Below, piece after piece: positions 16,751-24,060 of a stretch of 64,000 bases of DNA. How positions within the stretch are numbered: the first letter of the stretch is position 1; each line of letters begins with the position of its first letter. A program made the translations under genes and the position numbers. Origin of the DNA: Oscillospiraceae bacterium (GTDB taxonomy: Bacteria; Bacillota; Clostridia; Oscillospirales; CAG-272); the NCBI GenBank assembly GCA_015064735.1, contig SVRP01000002.1, forward strand, positions 146,591 to 210,590, in the 5' to 3' direction. The notes under the pieces were generated by a model. The model searched no databases. It had not been told where the DNA came from and saw nothing but the letters and a program-made list of their open reading frames with translations.

Positions 16751-19144
16751 ATGAATTTATCAAGAAATTGGTTGTCTGATTTTGTTGATGTTCAGGATAT
16801 ATCTTCAAAGGATTATTGCGACAGGATGACCGATACCGGTTCCAAGGTCGAATGCTTTGAGGAGCTTGGAAACGATATTGAAAACGTCGTTGTTGCGAAG
16901 ATCATAAAAATCACACCTCACGAAAATAGCGATCACCTGCAGATTTGTCAGGTAGATATAGGTAATGGAAATATTACACAGATAGTTACAGGCGCGCAGA
17001 ACGTTTTTGAAGGCGCAATCGTTCCTGCCGCAATTCCCGTTGCTAAGCTTCCCGGAGATATTGTAATTAAAGACGGCAAGCTCCGCGGAGTTGAATCTCA
17101 CGGAATGCTCTGCTCTATGGGCGAGCTTAATCTTACCGAGCACGATATGCCCGGTAAGGAGCCTAATGGCATTCTCATTCTTGACGAATGCTATGAGAAA
17201 ATGATCGGAAAGGATATAAAGGAGGCTCTTATGCTTAGCGACACTGTCGTTGAGTTTGAAATTACCTCCAACCGTCCCGACTGTCTTTCGGTTATCGGTC
17301 TTGCAAGAGAAACTGCTGTTTCCTTTGACCGTCCCTTAAAGCTTCATACACCTGTTGTCAAGGGTGTAAAAGACGGAGACAAGATCGGAAATTACCTTTC
17401 CGTAAATATCGATGCTCCTGACCTTTGCTACCGTTATATGGCAAGAGTTGTAAAGAACGTCAAGATCGAGCCTTCTCCCCTTTGGCTTCGTATGCGTTTA
17501 CGTGCAAGCGGTGTCAGACCTATCAACAATATAGTTGATATTACTAACTACATCATGCTTGAATACGGTCAACCCATGCACGCGTTTGATTACAGCTGTC
17601 TTAACGGCTCCTCTATAATCGTACGCCGAGCTAATGACGGTGAGCGCTTTATGTCGCTTGACGATCAGGAACACACCCTTGATTCCAATATGCTCGTAAT
17701 AGCTGATAAGGACAGAGCTGTTGCTCTTGCGGGTGTTATGGGCGGTGCAAACAGTGAGATCAAGGACACAACTACCACTGTTGTGTTTGAATCCGCTTGC
17801 TTCAACGGTGCATCTGTTCGTGTTACCGCTAAAAAGAACGGTATGCGTACCGAAAGCTCTGCAAGATTTGAAAAGGGCCTTGATGCAGAGAATTGCTTCG
17901 GCGGTCTTGAGAGAGCCTGCGAGCTTGTTGAGATGCTCGGAGCGGGTGAAGTTGTAGACGAGCTCATAGACGTTTATCCTACCAAAGCGGAGTCTGTTGT
18001 TCTGGATTTTGACCCTGACAGAATAAACAGCTTCCTTGGAACCGATATTTCATACGACAGCATGAAAGCTACTCTTGAAGCTCTTGACGTAAAGGTTGAC
18101 GGCAACAAGCTTATTATCCCCAGCTTCAGAGCAGACCTTGGCTGCATGAACGATATTGCAGAGGAGATAGCCCGTATTTACGGATACAATAATATTGTTT
18201 CCACTCAGATTCGCGGTGAAATGACTCAGGGTGGACGTACTCCCAAGCAACAATTCGAGGTTGATCTCGAAAATGCGATGTGCGGTATGGGTGCAGATCA
18301 GATACAGACATTCTCTTTCATAAGTCCCAAGTATTACGACAAGATAAGACTTGCAAAGGAAAGCACACTCCGTAATTCTGTCGTAATTTCAAATCCTCTC
18401 GGCGAGGACACCAGCGTAATGAGAACTACCTCTCTCCCCTCTATGCTTGAAATCATAGCAAGAAACTATAATTTCAACAATGAGGATGTACGTCTGTTCG
18501 AAATTGCTACTGTTTACATTCCCACCACTCCCGAAACACTTCCCAATGAAAACAAGACTGTTTCTATCGGTATGTACGGAAATTGCGACTTCTTTACCTT
18601 GAAGGGCATATGTGAAAACGTATTGAAGGTGGCAGGAATAAACAAATATGCCATTCGCTCCGAAGCTAACAGCGATTCTTATCATCCCGGCAGATGCGCT
18701 CGTATGTACGTAGGAAACAGAGAGATCGGTATTCTCGGTCAAGTTCATCCTCTCGTAATGCAGAATTACGGAGTTGACTGCGACGTTTATGCCGCAGAGC
18801 TTGACTTTGATGCTATTTTCGAACTAATGGCAACAGAAAAGCTATATACTCCCCTTCCCAAATTCCCCGCTACAACCCGTGATTTCTCCTTCGTTTGCGA
18901 TGAGGACATTGAGGTTGGAAGTATCCAAGAGGAAATGGCAAAGGCAGGCGGAAAGCTTGTAGAAAATATTGCTCTTTTCGATATTTACAGAGGTCCTCAG
19001 GTAGGAGAAAATAAGAAGTCGGTATCCATCAGAGTTACTCTCCGCGCATCGGACAGAACGCTTACCGTTGAAGAAGCAGAAAAGGCAAGCACAAAGATTC
19101 TGAACGCGCTTAACAAACAATTCAATATTACGCTCAGAGCATAA
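16751..19144 (+). CDS. pheT: Phenylalanyl-tRNA synthetase beta chain
   Basis: Non-catalytic beta subunit that binds and positions tRNA-Phe and edits mischarged tyrosine. At 797 residues it has the standard layout: an N-terminal EMAP/tRNA-binding fold (about 40-150; VVVAKIIKITPHENSDHLQICQVD), the B3/B4 editing domain (residues about 210-380; VEFEITSNRPDCLS before it), the B5 domain, a pseudo-catalytic core, and the C-terminal ferredoxin-like anticodon-binding FDX-ACB domain (LPKFPATTRDFSFVCDED). It starts 36 bp after the SDR gene with CAGGAG and shares the T-box promoter with pheS. The DUF896 gene follows 10 bp later. Confidence 0.95.
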   Translation: MNLSRNWLSDFVDVQDISSKDYCDRMTDTGSKVECFEELGNDIENVVVAKIIKITPHENSDHLQICQVDIGNGNITQIVTGAQNVFEGAIVPAAIPVAKLPGDIVIKDGKLRGVESHGMLCSMGELNLTEHDMPGKEPNGILILDECYEKMIGKDIKEALMLSDTVVEFEITSNRPDCLSVIGLARETAVSFDRPLKLHTPVVKGVKDGDKIGNYLSVNIDAPDLCYRYMARVVKNVKIEPSPLWLRMRLRASGVRPINNIVDITNYIMLEYGQPMHAFDYSCLNGSSIIVRRANDGERFMSLDDQEHTLDSNMLVIADKDRAVALAGVMGGANSEIKDTTTTVVFESACFNGASVRVTAKKNGMRTESSARFEKGLDAENCFGGLERACELVEMLGAGEVVDELIDVYPTKAESVVLDFDPDRINSFLGTDISYDSMKATLEALDVKVDGNKLIIPSFRADLGCMNDIAEEIARIYGYNNIVSTQIRGEMTQGGRTPKQQFEVDLENAMCGMGADQIQTFSFISPKYYDKIRLAKESTLRNSVVISNPLGEDTSVMRTTSLPSMLEIIARNYNFNNEDVRLFEIATVYIPTTPETLPNENKTVSIGMYGNCDFFTLKGICENVLKVAGINKYAIRSEANSDSYHPGRCARMYVGNREIGILGQVHPLVMQNYGVDCDVYAAELDFDAIFELMATEKLYTPLPKFPATTRDFSFVCDEDIEVGSIQEEMAKAGGKLVENIALFDIYRGPQVGENKKSVSIRVTLRASDRTLTVEEAEKASTKILNALNKQFNITLRA

Positions 19145-19154
19145 GGAACGAATA

Positions 19155-19358
19155 ATGGAAAAAGAAAAGCTTAACAGAATAAACGAGCTTGCAAGGTTAT
19201 CCAAGGAGCGTGAGCTTACACAGGATGAAAAAGCAGAACAAGCTGCTCTGCGCCAAGAGTATATTAATGAAATTAGACTTTCCTTTGGCGCGATGCTTGA
19301 CAACACCGTTATTCAATACCCCGACGGTTCTCGCAAATCTTTGAAAAAAGATAAATAA
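19155..19358 (+). CDS. DUF896 (UPF0291/YnzC) small protein
   Basis: A 67-residue, highly charged, helical protein. KLNRINELARLSKERELTQDEKAEQAALRQEY is the family core: a helical hairpin with the KxxRINELA opening. Relatives such as YnzC of Bacillus are small cytoplasmic proteins of unknown role, some under SOS control; no LexA-like box is visible here. It is the last gene of the pheS-SDR-pheT operon, starting 10 bp after pheT, and ends at a strong terminator. Confidence 0.9.
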   Translation: MEKEKLNRINELARLSKERELTQDEKAEQAALRQEYINEIRLSFGAMLDNTVIQYPDGSRKSLKKDK

Positions 19359-19362
19359 TAAT

Positions 19363-19397
19363 AAAAAATCCGATAGGAAATTCCTATCGGATTTTTT
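19363..19397. terminator. Bidirectional terminator
   Basis: AATCCGATAGGA and TCCTATCGGATT form a 12-bp perfect stem with A- and T-runs on both sides, ending both the pheT operon and the converging nfn genes. Confidence 0.92.
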
Positions 19398-20817
19398 ATT
19401 TATTTGATAAATAATCATCTATTGCCTTAGCTGCTGTCTTGCCCGCTCCCATTGCGGAAATTACGGTTGCCGCGCCGGTTACCGCATCTCCTCCCGCAAA
19501 TACACCGTCTCTCGTAGTTGCTCCAGTTGATTCTTCCGCAACAATACAGCCACGTTTGTTTACCTCAAGTCCGTCTGTTGTCATTTTTATAAGAGGATTT
19601 GGGGTTGTGCCTATTGACATTATTACCGTATCAACGTCGAGTGTATATTCACTGTTTTCTACGGGAATAGGACGTCGTCTGCCTCTTTCGTCGGGCTCTC
19701 CAAGCTCCATTTTAATACACTTCATTCCAATAACGAATCCGTTCTTGGGATCACGTCTGTCGTCTGGATTATTATATCCAAGTATTTCAACGGGATTATT
19801 AAGCAATCTGAATTCAATTCCCTCTTCTATTGCGTGCTCGACCTCCTCACGTCTTGCGGGAAGCTCGTCCATGGAGCGACGGTACACAATATATACTTTA
19901 TCCGCACCTAAGCGTAAAGCCGTTCTTGCAGCATCCATAGCAACGTTTCCGCCACCGACTACAGCAACTCTTCCACCCTTCATAATAGGCGTTACGGGAT
20001 CTTCTTTGTAAGACTTCATAAGATTGGAACGAGTAAGAAATTCGTTGGCTGAATATACACCGTTCAAGGATTCTCCGGGAATTCCCATAAAGCTGGGCAA
20101 TCCCGCACCCGAACCGATAAATACAGCTTCATATCCCATATCAAAAAGCTCGTCCACAGTCAAGGTCTTACCGATAACCATATTTGTCTCAATGTCTACT
20201 CCCATGAGTCTGAGATTATCAACCTCTTTTTTCACTATTGCCTTAGGCAATCTGAATTCCGGAATTCCGTAAACAAGAACTCCTCCCGCAGCATGAAGTG
20301 CTTCAAATACAGTTACCTTATATCCTTTTTTTGCAAGATCGCCCGCGCAGGTAAGTCCCGAAGGTCCCGCGCCAATCACTGCCACCTTATGACCGTTAGA
20401 CACTTCTACCTTAGGTATCTCGTCAGAATGCATATTATGCCAATCCGCAACAAATCTTTCAAGTCTGCCGATACCAACAGGCTCACCCTTTATTCCTCTT
20501 ACACACTTGCTTTCGCACTGTGTTTCCTGAGGACAAACTCTGCCGCAGACAGCCGGAAGATTTGAGCTTTTTGCAATAACTCTGTATGCTTCCTCAAAAT
20601 TTCCGTCTTTTATTTTAGAAATAAATTCAGGTATATGAATGTTTACGGGGCACCCCGACACGCAAGGCATATTTTTGCAATTAAGGCATCTTAATGCCTC
20701 ATCTATCGCAGTTGCCTCGTCATACCCTAAAGCAACCTCTTCAAAATTACGAGCACGGATTTCGGGCTTTTGAGAAGGCATGGGATTCTTTTTCATGCTC
20801 ATATTAGGCATAATCAT
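19396..20817 (-). CDS. NfnB-type / GltA-like NADPH-binding flavoprotein subunit
   Basis: A 473-residue protein of the glutamate synthase small-subunit family. Two [4Fe-4S] cysteine sets lie at the N-terminus (CLNCKNMPCVSGCP and CGRVCPQETQCESKC), followed by an FAD site (VIGAGPSGLTCAGDLAKKGY), an NADPH site (VAVVGGGNVAMDAARTALRLGA) and a terminal GDAVTGAATVISAMGAGK FAD motif. Together with the upstream gene it fits NfnAB, the cytoplasmic electron-bifurcating NADH-dependent ferredoxin:NADP oxidoreductase of anaerobes. Database labels for this family often read 'GltA', but no large glutamate synthase subunit is present here. It overlaps the partner gene by 4 bp (ATGA), implying coupled translation. 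Confidence 0.88.
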   Translation of the reverse strand: MIMPNMSMKKNPMPSQKPEIRARNFEEVALGYDEATAIDEALRCLNCKNMPCVSGCPVNIHIPEFISKIKDGNFEEAYRVIAKSSNLPAVCGRVCPQETQCESKCVRGIKGEPVGIGRLERFVADWHNMHSDEIPKVEVSNGHKVAVIGAGPSGLTCAGDLAKKGYKVTVFEALHAAGGVLVYGIPEFRLPKAIVKKEVDNLRLMGVDIETNMVIGKTLTVDELFDMGYEAVFIGSGAGLPSFMGIPGESLNGVYSANEFLTRSNLMKSYKEDPVTPIMKGGRVAVVGGGNVAMDAARTALRLGADKVYIVYRRSMDELPARREEVEHAIEEGIEFRLLNNPVEILGYNNPDDRRDPKNGFVIGMKCIKMELGEPDERGRRRPIPVENSEYTLDVDTVIMSIGTTPNPLIKMTTDGLEVNKRGCIVAEESTGATTRDGVFAGGDAVTGAATVISAMGAGKTAAKAIDDYLSNK

Positions 20818-21668
20818 TCCGCCTCCTTTTTAAAAAGATTACAGGTCTTTTCGTATGCATGTCTTTCAAAATCACTGTACATTGAGCCTCTTAACATTGC
20901 TTCGTCAAAATCAACTTCATATCCGTTGAAATCGGGACCGTCTACGCAAGCAAATTCGGTTACCTTTTTTCCGTCTCTGTTAAGTGTAAGTCGGCAACCG
21001 CCGCACATACCGGTTCCATCTATCATGATAGGATTCATCGAAACAGTACACGGTATTCCCGTAGGCTCAACTGCTTTAACGACGAATTTCATCATTATAA
21101 GAGGGCCTATGGTAATAACCTCGTCAAAGCGCTCCCCATTTTCAAACATCTCGTTGAGAGGAACGCAGACGTTACCCTGCCGTCCGTAAGAGCCGTCGTC
21201 GGTCATTACAAACAGCCTGTCCGATGCATCTTTAAACTCTTTCTCAAGTATAAGCAGATCCTTGGAACGAAATCCAATAACAGAGGTTACCTTGCACCCC
21301 ATTTCATGAAGCTTCTGCGCAATAGGCAAAGCAATGGCACATCCAACGCCACCGCCCACTATACAAACATTCTTTAGCCCTTCAACCTTTGTTTTCTTTC
21401 CAAGGGGACCTACGAAATCACAAATACAATCGCCCTCTTCTTTCATATTAAGAAGAGCCGTGGTTGCACCGACAATCTGAAAAATAATTGTAACAGTTCC
21501 CTTTTGTCTGTCATATCCCGCAACGGTCAACGGTATACGCTCTCCCTCTTCATCAACACGAAGAATAATAAACTGTCCCGGTTCAGCTTTGGCAGCAACA
21601 TATGGAGCTTCTATTTCCATTTTTGTTACGGTAGGATTTAAAATTTCTTTTTTTAAGATTTTATACAT
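20814..21668 (-). CDS. NfnA-type FAD/NAD-binding and [2Fe-2S] subunit
   Basis: A 284-residue protein of the ferredoxin-NADP reductase / dihydroorotate dehydrogenase electron-transfer family. FAD site: EPGQFIILRVDEEGERIPLTV; NAD site: VCIVGGGVGCAIALPIAQ; the cysteine cluster near the end (DGTGMCGGCRLTL...FACVDGP) binds a [2Fe-2S] centre. With the NfnB-type partner it should form the transhydrogenase that couples NADH, NADPH and ferredoxin pools. The ORF track's start lies far upstream inside a terminator; the ATG at 21668 follows AAGGAG and gives the conserved MYKILKKE start. First gene of the two-gene unit, overlapping the next by 4 bp. Confidence 0.88.
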   Translation of the reverse strand: MYKILKKEILNPTVTKMEIEAPYVAAKAEPGQFIILRVDEEGERIPLTVAGYDRQKGTVTIIFQIVGATTALLNMKEEGDCICDFVGPLGKKTKVEGLKNVCIVGGGVGCAIALPIAQKLHEMGCKVTSVIGFRSKDLLILEKEFKDASDRLFVMTDDGSYGRQGNVCVPLNEMFENGERFDEVITIGPLIMMKFVVKAVEPTGIPCTVSMNPIMIDGTGMCGGCRLTLNRDGKKVTEFACVDGPDFNGYEVDFDEAMLRGSMYSDFERHAYEKTCNLFKKEAE

Positions 21669-21689
21669 GGATAACTCCTTGTAAATTGT

Positions 21690-21736
21690 ATAAAAACAAA
21701 TTGCACCCCAAAAACCTTTTGTTTTGAGGTGCAATC
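21690..21736 (-). terminator. Terminator of the rpsB-tsf operon
   Basis: On the minus strand ATTGCACCTCAAAA and TTTTGGGGTGCAAT pair, followed by TTGTTTTTA. It separates tsf from the nfn pair. Confidence 0.75.
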
Positions 21737-21778
21737 TTTTTAATTTAGAATACTCACTCTCAAAATAAATAATTTCTA

Positions 21779-22708
21779 TTATTTATTTGTGAGCTTTGCA
21801 ATCTCTTCTGCAAAGTTTTCTTCTCTCTTCTGGATACCTTCGCCCTTTTCAAAGCGGTAGAATCCGGTAACGGTAATGTTTCCGCCAAGCTCCTTAGCGG
21901 TTACCTCTACGTACTTACCAACCTTCATATCGTCATCCTTAACGTATGCCATATCGAGGAGGCAGTTGTTGTCGTAGAACTTGCTGATTCTTCCGGTAAC
22001 CATCTTTTCGATGATCTGAGCGGGCTTCTTTGCGTTTGCAGGATCATTAGCGATCTGCGCCATAAGAATGGACTTCTCCTCTTCGATTACAGAAGCAGGA
22101 ACAGATTCCTTATTGAGGTAAGGCGTGGGGTATGCACCAACCTGAAGAGCGATGTTCTTTGCGAATGCTGCGAACTCATCCTTTGCCGCTATAGCTGCAT
22201 CAGCATCAAATGTTACGATAACACCGATAGAACCTGTGCCGTGGATATATGTGCTTGCAATACCCTCAACAACTACGAAACGACGAATGCTGAGCTTCTC
22301 ACCGATAACAAAGATCATCTCCTTGAGCTTTGCATCAACAGTTGCGGTTCCGTCAATATAGTTAGATGCCATGAGAGCATCAACATCTGCGGGCTTGTTT
22401 GCGATAATTGTCTTAAGAAGATTCTTAACAAACTCCTGGAAGGAAGCATTCTTTGCAACGAAGTCAGTTTCAGAGTTAACCTCGATCATTGCGGTTACGT
22501 TACCTTCTGTCATGATATCAACGATACCGTCAGCAGCGATTCTGGAAGCAGCCTTTGCCTCTGCCTTAAGCTCGCCTCTCTTACGAAGTATCTTTATTGC
22601 CTCTTCTACGTCTCCGTTAGCCTCAACAAGAGCCTTCTTGCACTCCATCATACCGATACCGGTCTTTGCACGGAGAGCGGCAACATCTTTTGCAGTAATA
22701 TTAGCCAT
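21779..22708 (-). CDS. tsf: Translation elongation factor Ts
   Basis: The guanine-nucleotide exchange factor for EF-Tu. The N-terminal UBA-like domain (VAALRAKTGIGMMECKKALVEANGDVEEAI) and the EF-Tu contact motif TDFVAKN are clear; the C-terminal dimerisation domain completes the usual length of 309 residues. It lies 38 bp downstream of rpsB with an AAAGGGATT ribosome site, the near-universal rpsB-tsf arrangement, and ends at its own terminator. Confidence 0.97.
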   Translation of the reverse strand: MANITAKDVAALRAKTGIGMMECKKALVEANGDVEEAIKILRKRGELKAEAKAASRIAADGIVDIMTEGNVTAMIEVNSETDFVAKNASFQEFVKNLLKTIIANKPADVDALMASNYIDGTATVDAKLKEMIFVIGEKLSIRRFVVVEGIASTYIHGTGSIGVIVTFDADAAIAAKDEFAAFAKNIALQVGAYPTPYLNKESVPASVIEEEKSILMAQIANDPANAKKPAQIIEKMVTGRISKFYDNNCLLDMAYVKDDDMKVGKYVEVTAKELGGNITVTGFYRFEKGEGIQKREENFAEEIAKLTNK

Positions 22709-22746
22709 TTTATTAATCCCTTTCAGTAATATTTATTATTGAAAAA

Positions 22747-23496
22747 TTATTCAGCGTCTGCTGTTTCCTCGGTTGCTTCAACTGCTTCTTCAGCAGCTGC
22801 TTCTACGAGCTGCTCGCCCTGTCTTCCTTCAATAACTGCATCTGCAAGAGAAGCGGAGATGAGCTTGATAGCACGAATTGCGTCGTCGTTACCGGGAATG
22901 ATGTAATCAGCATCATCAGGATCGCAGTTGGTATCTACGATTGCTACAACGGGAATACCAAGGCGCTTTGCCTCAAGAACTGCGTTTCTTTCCTTCTTGG
23001 GGTCAACGATGAATATAGCGGCAGGAAGCTCTTCCATGGTCTTGATACCGCCGTAGTTCTTTTCGAGGTCGAAAATCTCCTTCTGCTTTGCAGCAACTTC
23101 CTTCTTAGGAAGAAGATTGAAGGTTCCGTCCTCCTGCATCTTTTCAAGGCTGTTAAGACGAGCGATAGAACGCTTGATGGTCTTGAAGTTAGTCATCATT
23201 CCGCCGGGCCAACGTACGTTTACGTAGTACATTCCGCAACGGGTTGCCTCTTCCTTGATAGCGTCAGCAGCCTGCTTCTTGGTACCAACGAAAAGGATGT
23301 TTCCACCCTCAGCCGCAATGTCGCGAACGAAAGCATATGCTTCGTCAAACTTCTTTACGGTCTTCTGAAGGTCGATGATGTAGATGCCGTTTCTTTCTGT
23401 GAAGATGTATTCCTGCATCTTAGGATTCCATCTTCTGGTGTGGTGTCCGAAATGAACACCTGCTTCGAGAAGCTGTTTGATTGAGATAATAGACAT
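22747..23496 (-). CDS. rpsB: Ribosomal protein S2
   Basis: Small-subunit protein S2, bound between head and body of the 30S subunit. [46 protein letters not shown] and the late [27 protein letters not shown] are diagnostic. A Glu/Ala-rich acidic tail ([16 protein letters not shown]) extends the C-terminus. The ORF track's 13 extra N-terminal codons run through the ribosome site; the ATG at 23496 follows GAAGGAGG and gives the conserved [13 protein letters not shown] start. A leader of about 140 bases precedes it. Confidence 0.97.
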   Translation of the reverse strand: MSIISIKQLLEAGVHFGHHTRRWNPKMQEYIFTERNGIYIIDLQKTVKKFDEAYAFVRDIAAEGGNILFVGTKKQAADAIKEEATRCGMYYVNVRWPGGMMTNFKTIKRSIARLNSLEKMQEDGTFNLLPKKEVAAKQKEIFDLEKNYGGIKTMEELPAAIFIVDPKKERNAVLEAKRLGIPVVAIVDTNCDPDDADYIIPGNDDAIRAIKLISASLADAVIEGRQGEQLVEAAAEEAVEATEETADAE

Positions 23497-23638
23497 TTCA
23501 ATGTCCTCCTTCGGTTTTTTCCACCACATCGGCATAGCGATTCTATCGTCCCAAATTCAATAGAACAACACCGCATCGCCCTTTGCGGATGTGTGTGTAT
23601 TTTTATTTTTGCGCGGCACTCAATTTATCCGCACAACG
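23497..23638 (-). promoter_or_regulatory. Long structured 5' leader of rpsB-tsf
   Basis: About 140 bases separate the predicted transcription start from the rpsB ATG. Two hairpins are visible on the minus strand: CCGCA/TGCGG and TTCTAT/ATAGAA. This is long for a plain leader and is a candidate site for S2 feedback control, though I cannot match it to a known leader family. Confidence 0.45.
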
Positions 23639-23644
23639 CAAAAA

Positions 23645-23673
23645 ATTATACCATATTTAAATATATAAATCAA
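23645..23673 (-). promoter_or_regulatory. Promoter of rpsB-tsf
   Basis: Minus-strand TTGATT, 17 bp, TATAAT. No strong terminator lies between this promoter and the upstream ymxH gene, so read-through from the long operon is possible. Confidence 0.75.
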
Positions 23674-23706
23674 TACATATAATTAAATTTAACAAATTGT
23701 TTACAA

Positions 23707-23997
23707 TTAGAAAGTGAATTTCCTTCTCTTTTCGCTCTGCCTTATGGGCAATCGGTCTCCGTCGGACAGCCGAACCAATATAGCGTCGGGACCTATACAT
23801 TGAATACATTTCCAGGGTATTATCAGATCATTTGCCCTACTCAACCCCAAAAAGCCGCTTGGTCTGCCAACGATTATTGCAGTTATTACTCCGTTCGTCA
23901 TATCAAACTCAAAATCTGTCGGAGAGCCCAAGCATGCACCGTCATTAATATTTATTACGTCCTTTTCTCTTAAATCGCAGGTGCTGAACCGTTCCAT
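23707..23997 (-). CDS. YlmC/YmxH-family PRC-barrel protein
   Basis: A 96-residue protein of the YlmC/YmxH family, whose PRC-barrel fold is seen in small proteins associated with sporulation in Firmicutes. Family marks are the FSTCDLREKDVININDGACLG opening, a beta strand with DFEFDMTNGVITAIIV, and the IPWKCIQCIGPDAILVRL block. The exact role is not established. The ORF track's GTG start sits upstream of the ribosome site GGGGAGG; the ATG at 23997 is used. Last gene of the long minus-strand operon starting at ruvC. Confidence 0.85.
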   Translation of the reverse strand: MERFSTCDLREKDVININDGACLGSPTDFEFDMTNGVITAIIVGRPSGFLGLSRANDLIIPWKCIQCIGPDAILVRLSDGDRLPIRQSEKRRKFTF

Positions 23998-24060
23998 ATA
24001 AACCTCCCCAAGCACAAATTATAACTTTGTATAATTTATGCTGTAAGACTATATTTCTAT

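Noticed and set aside
19396-20817. Glutamate synthase small subunit (gltD/gltA) as the sole function
   Set aside because: No large subunit is present and the partner is an NfnA-type protein, so the transhydrogenase reading is better supported.
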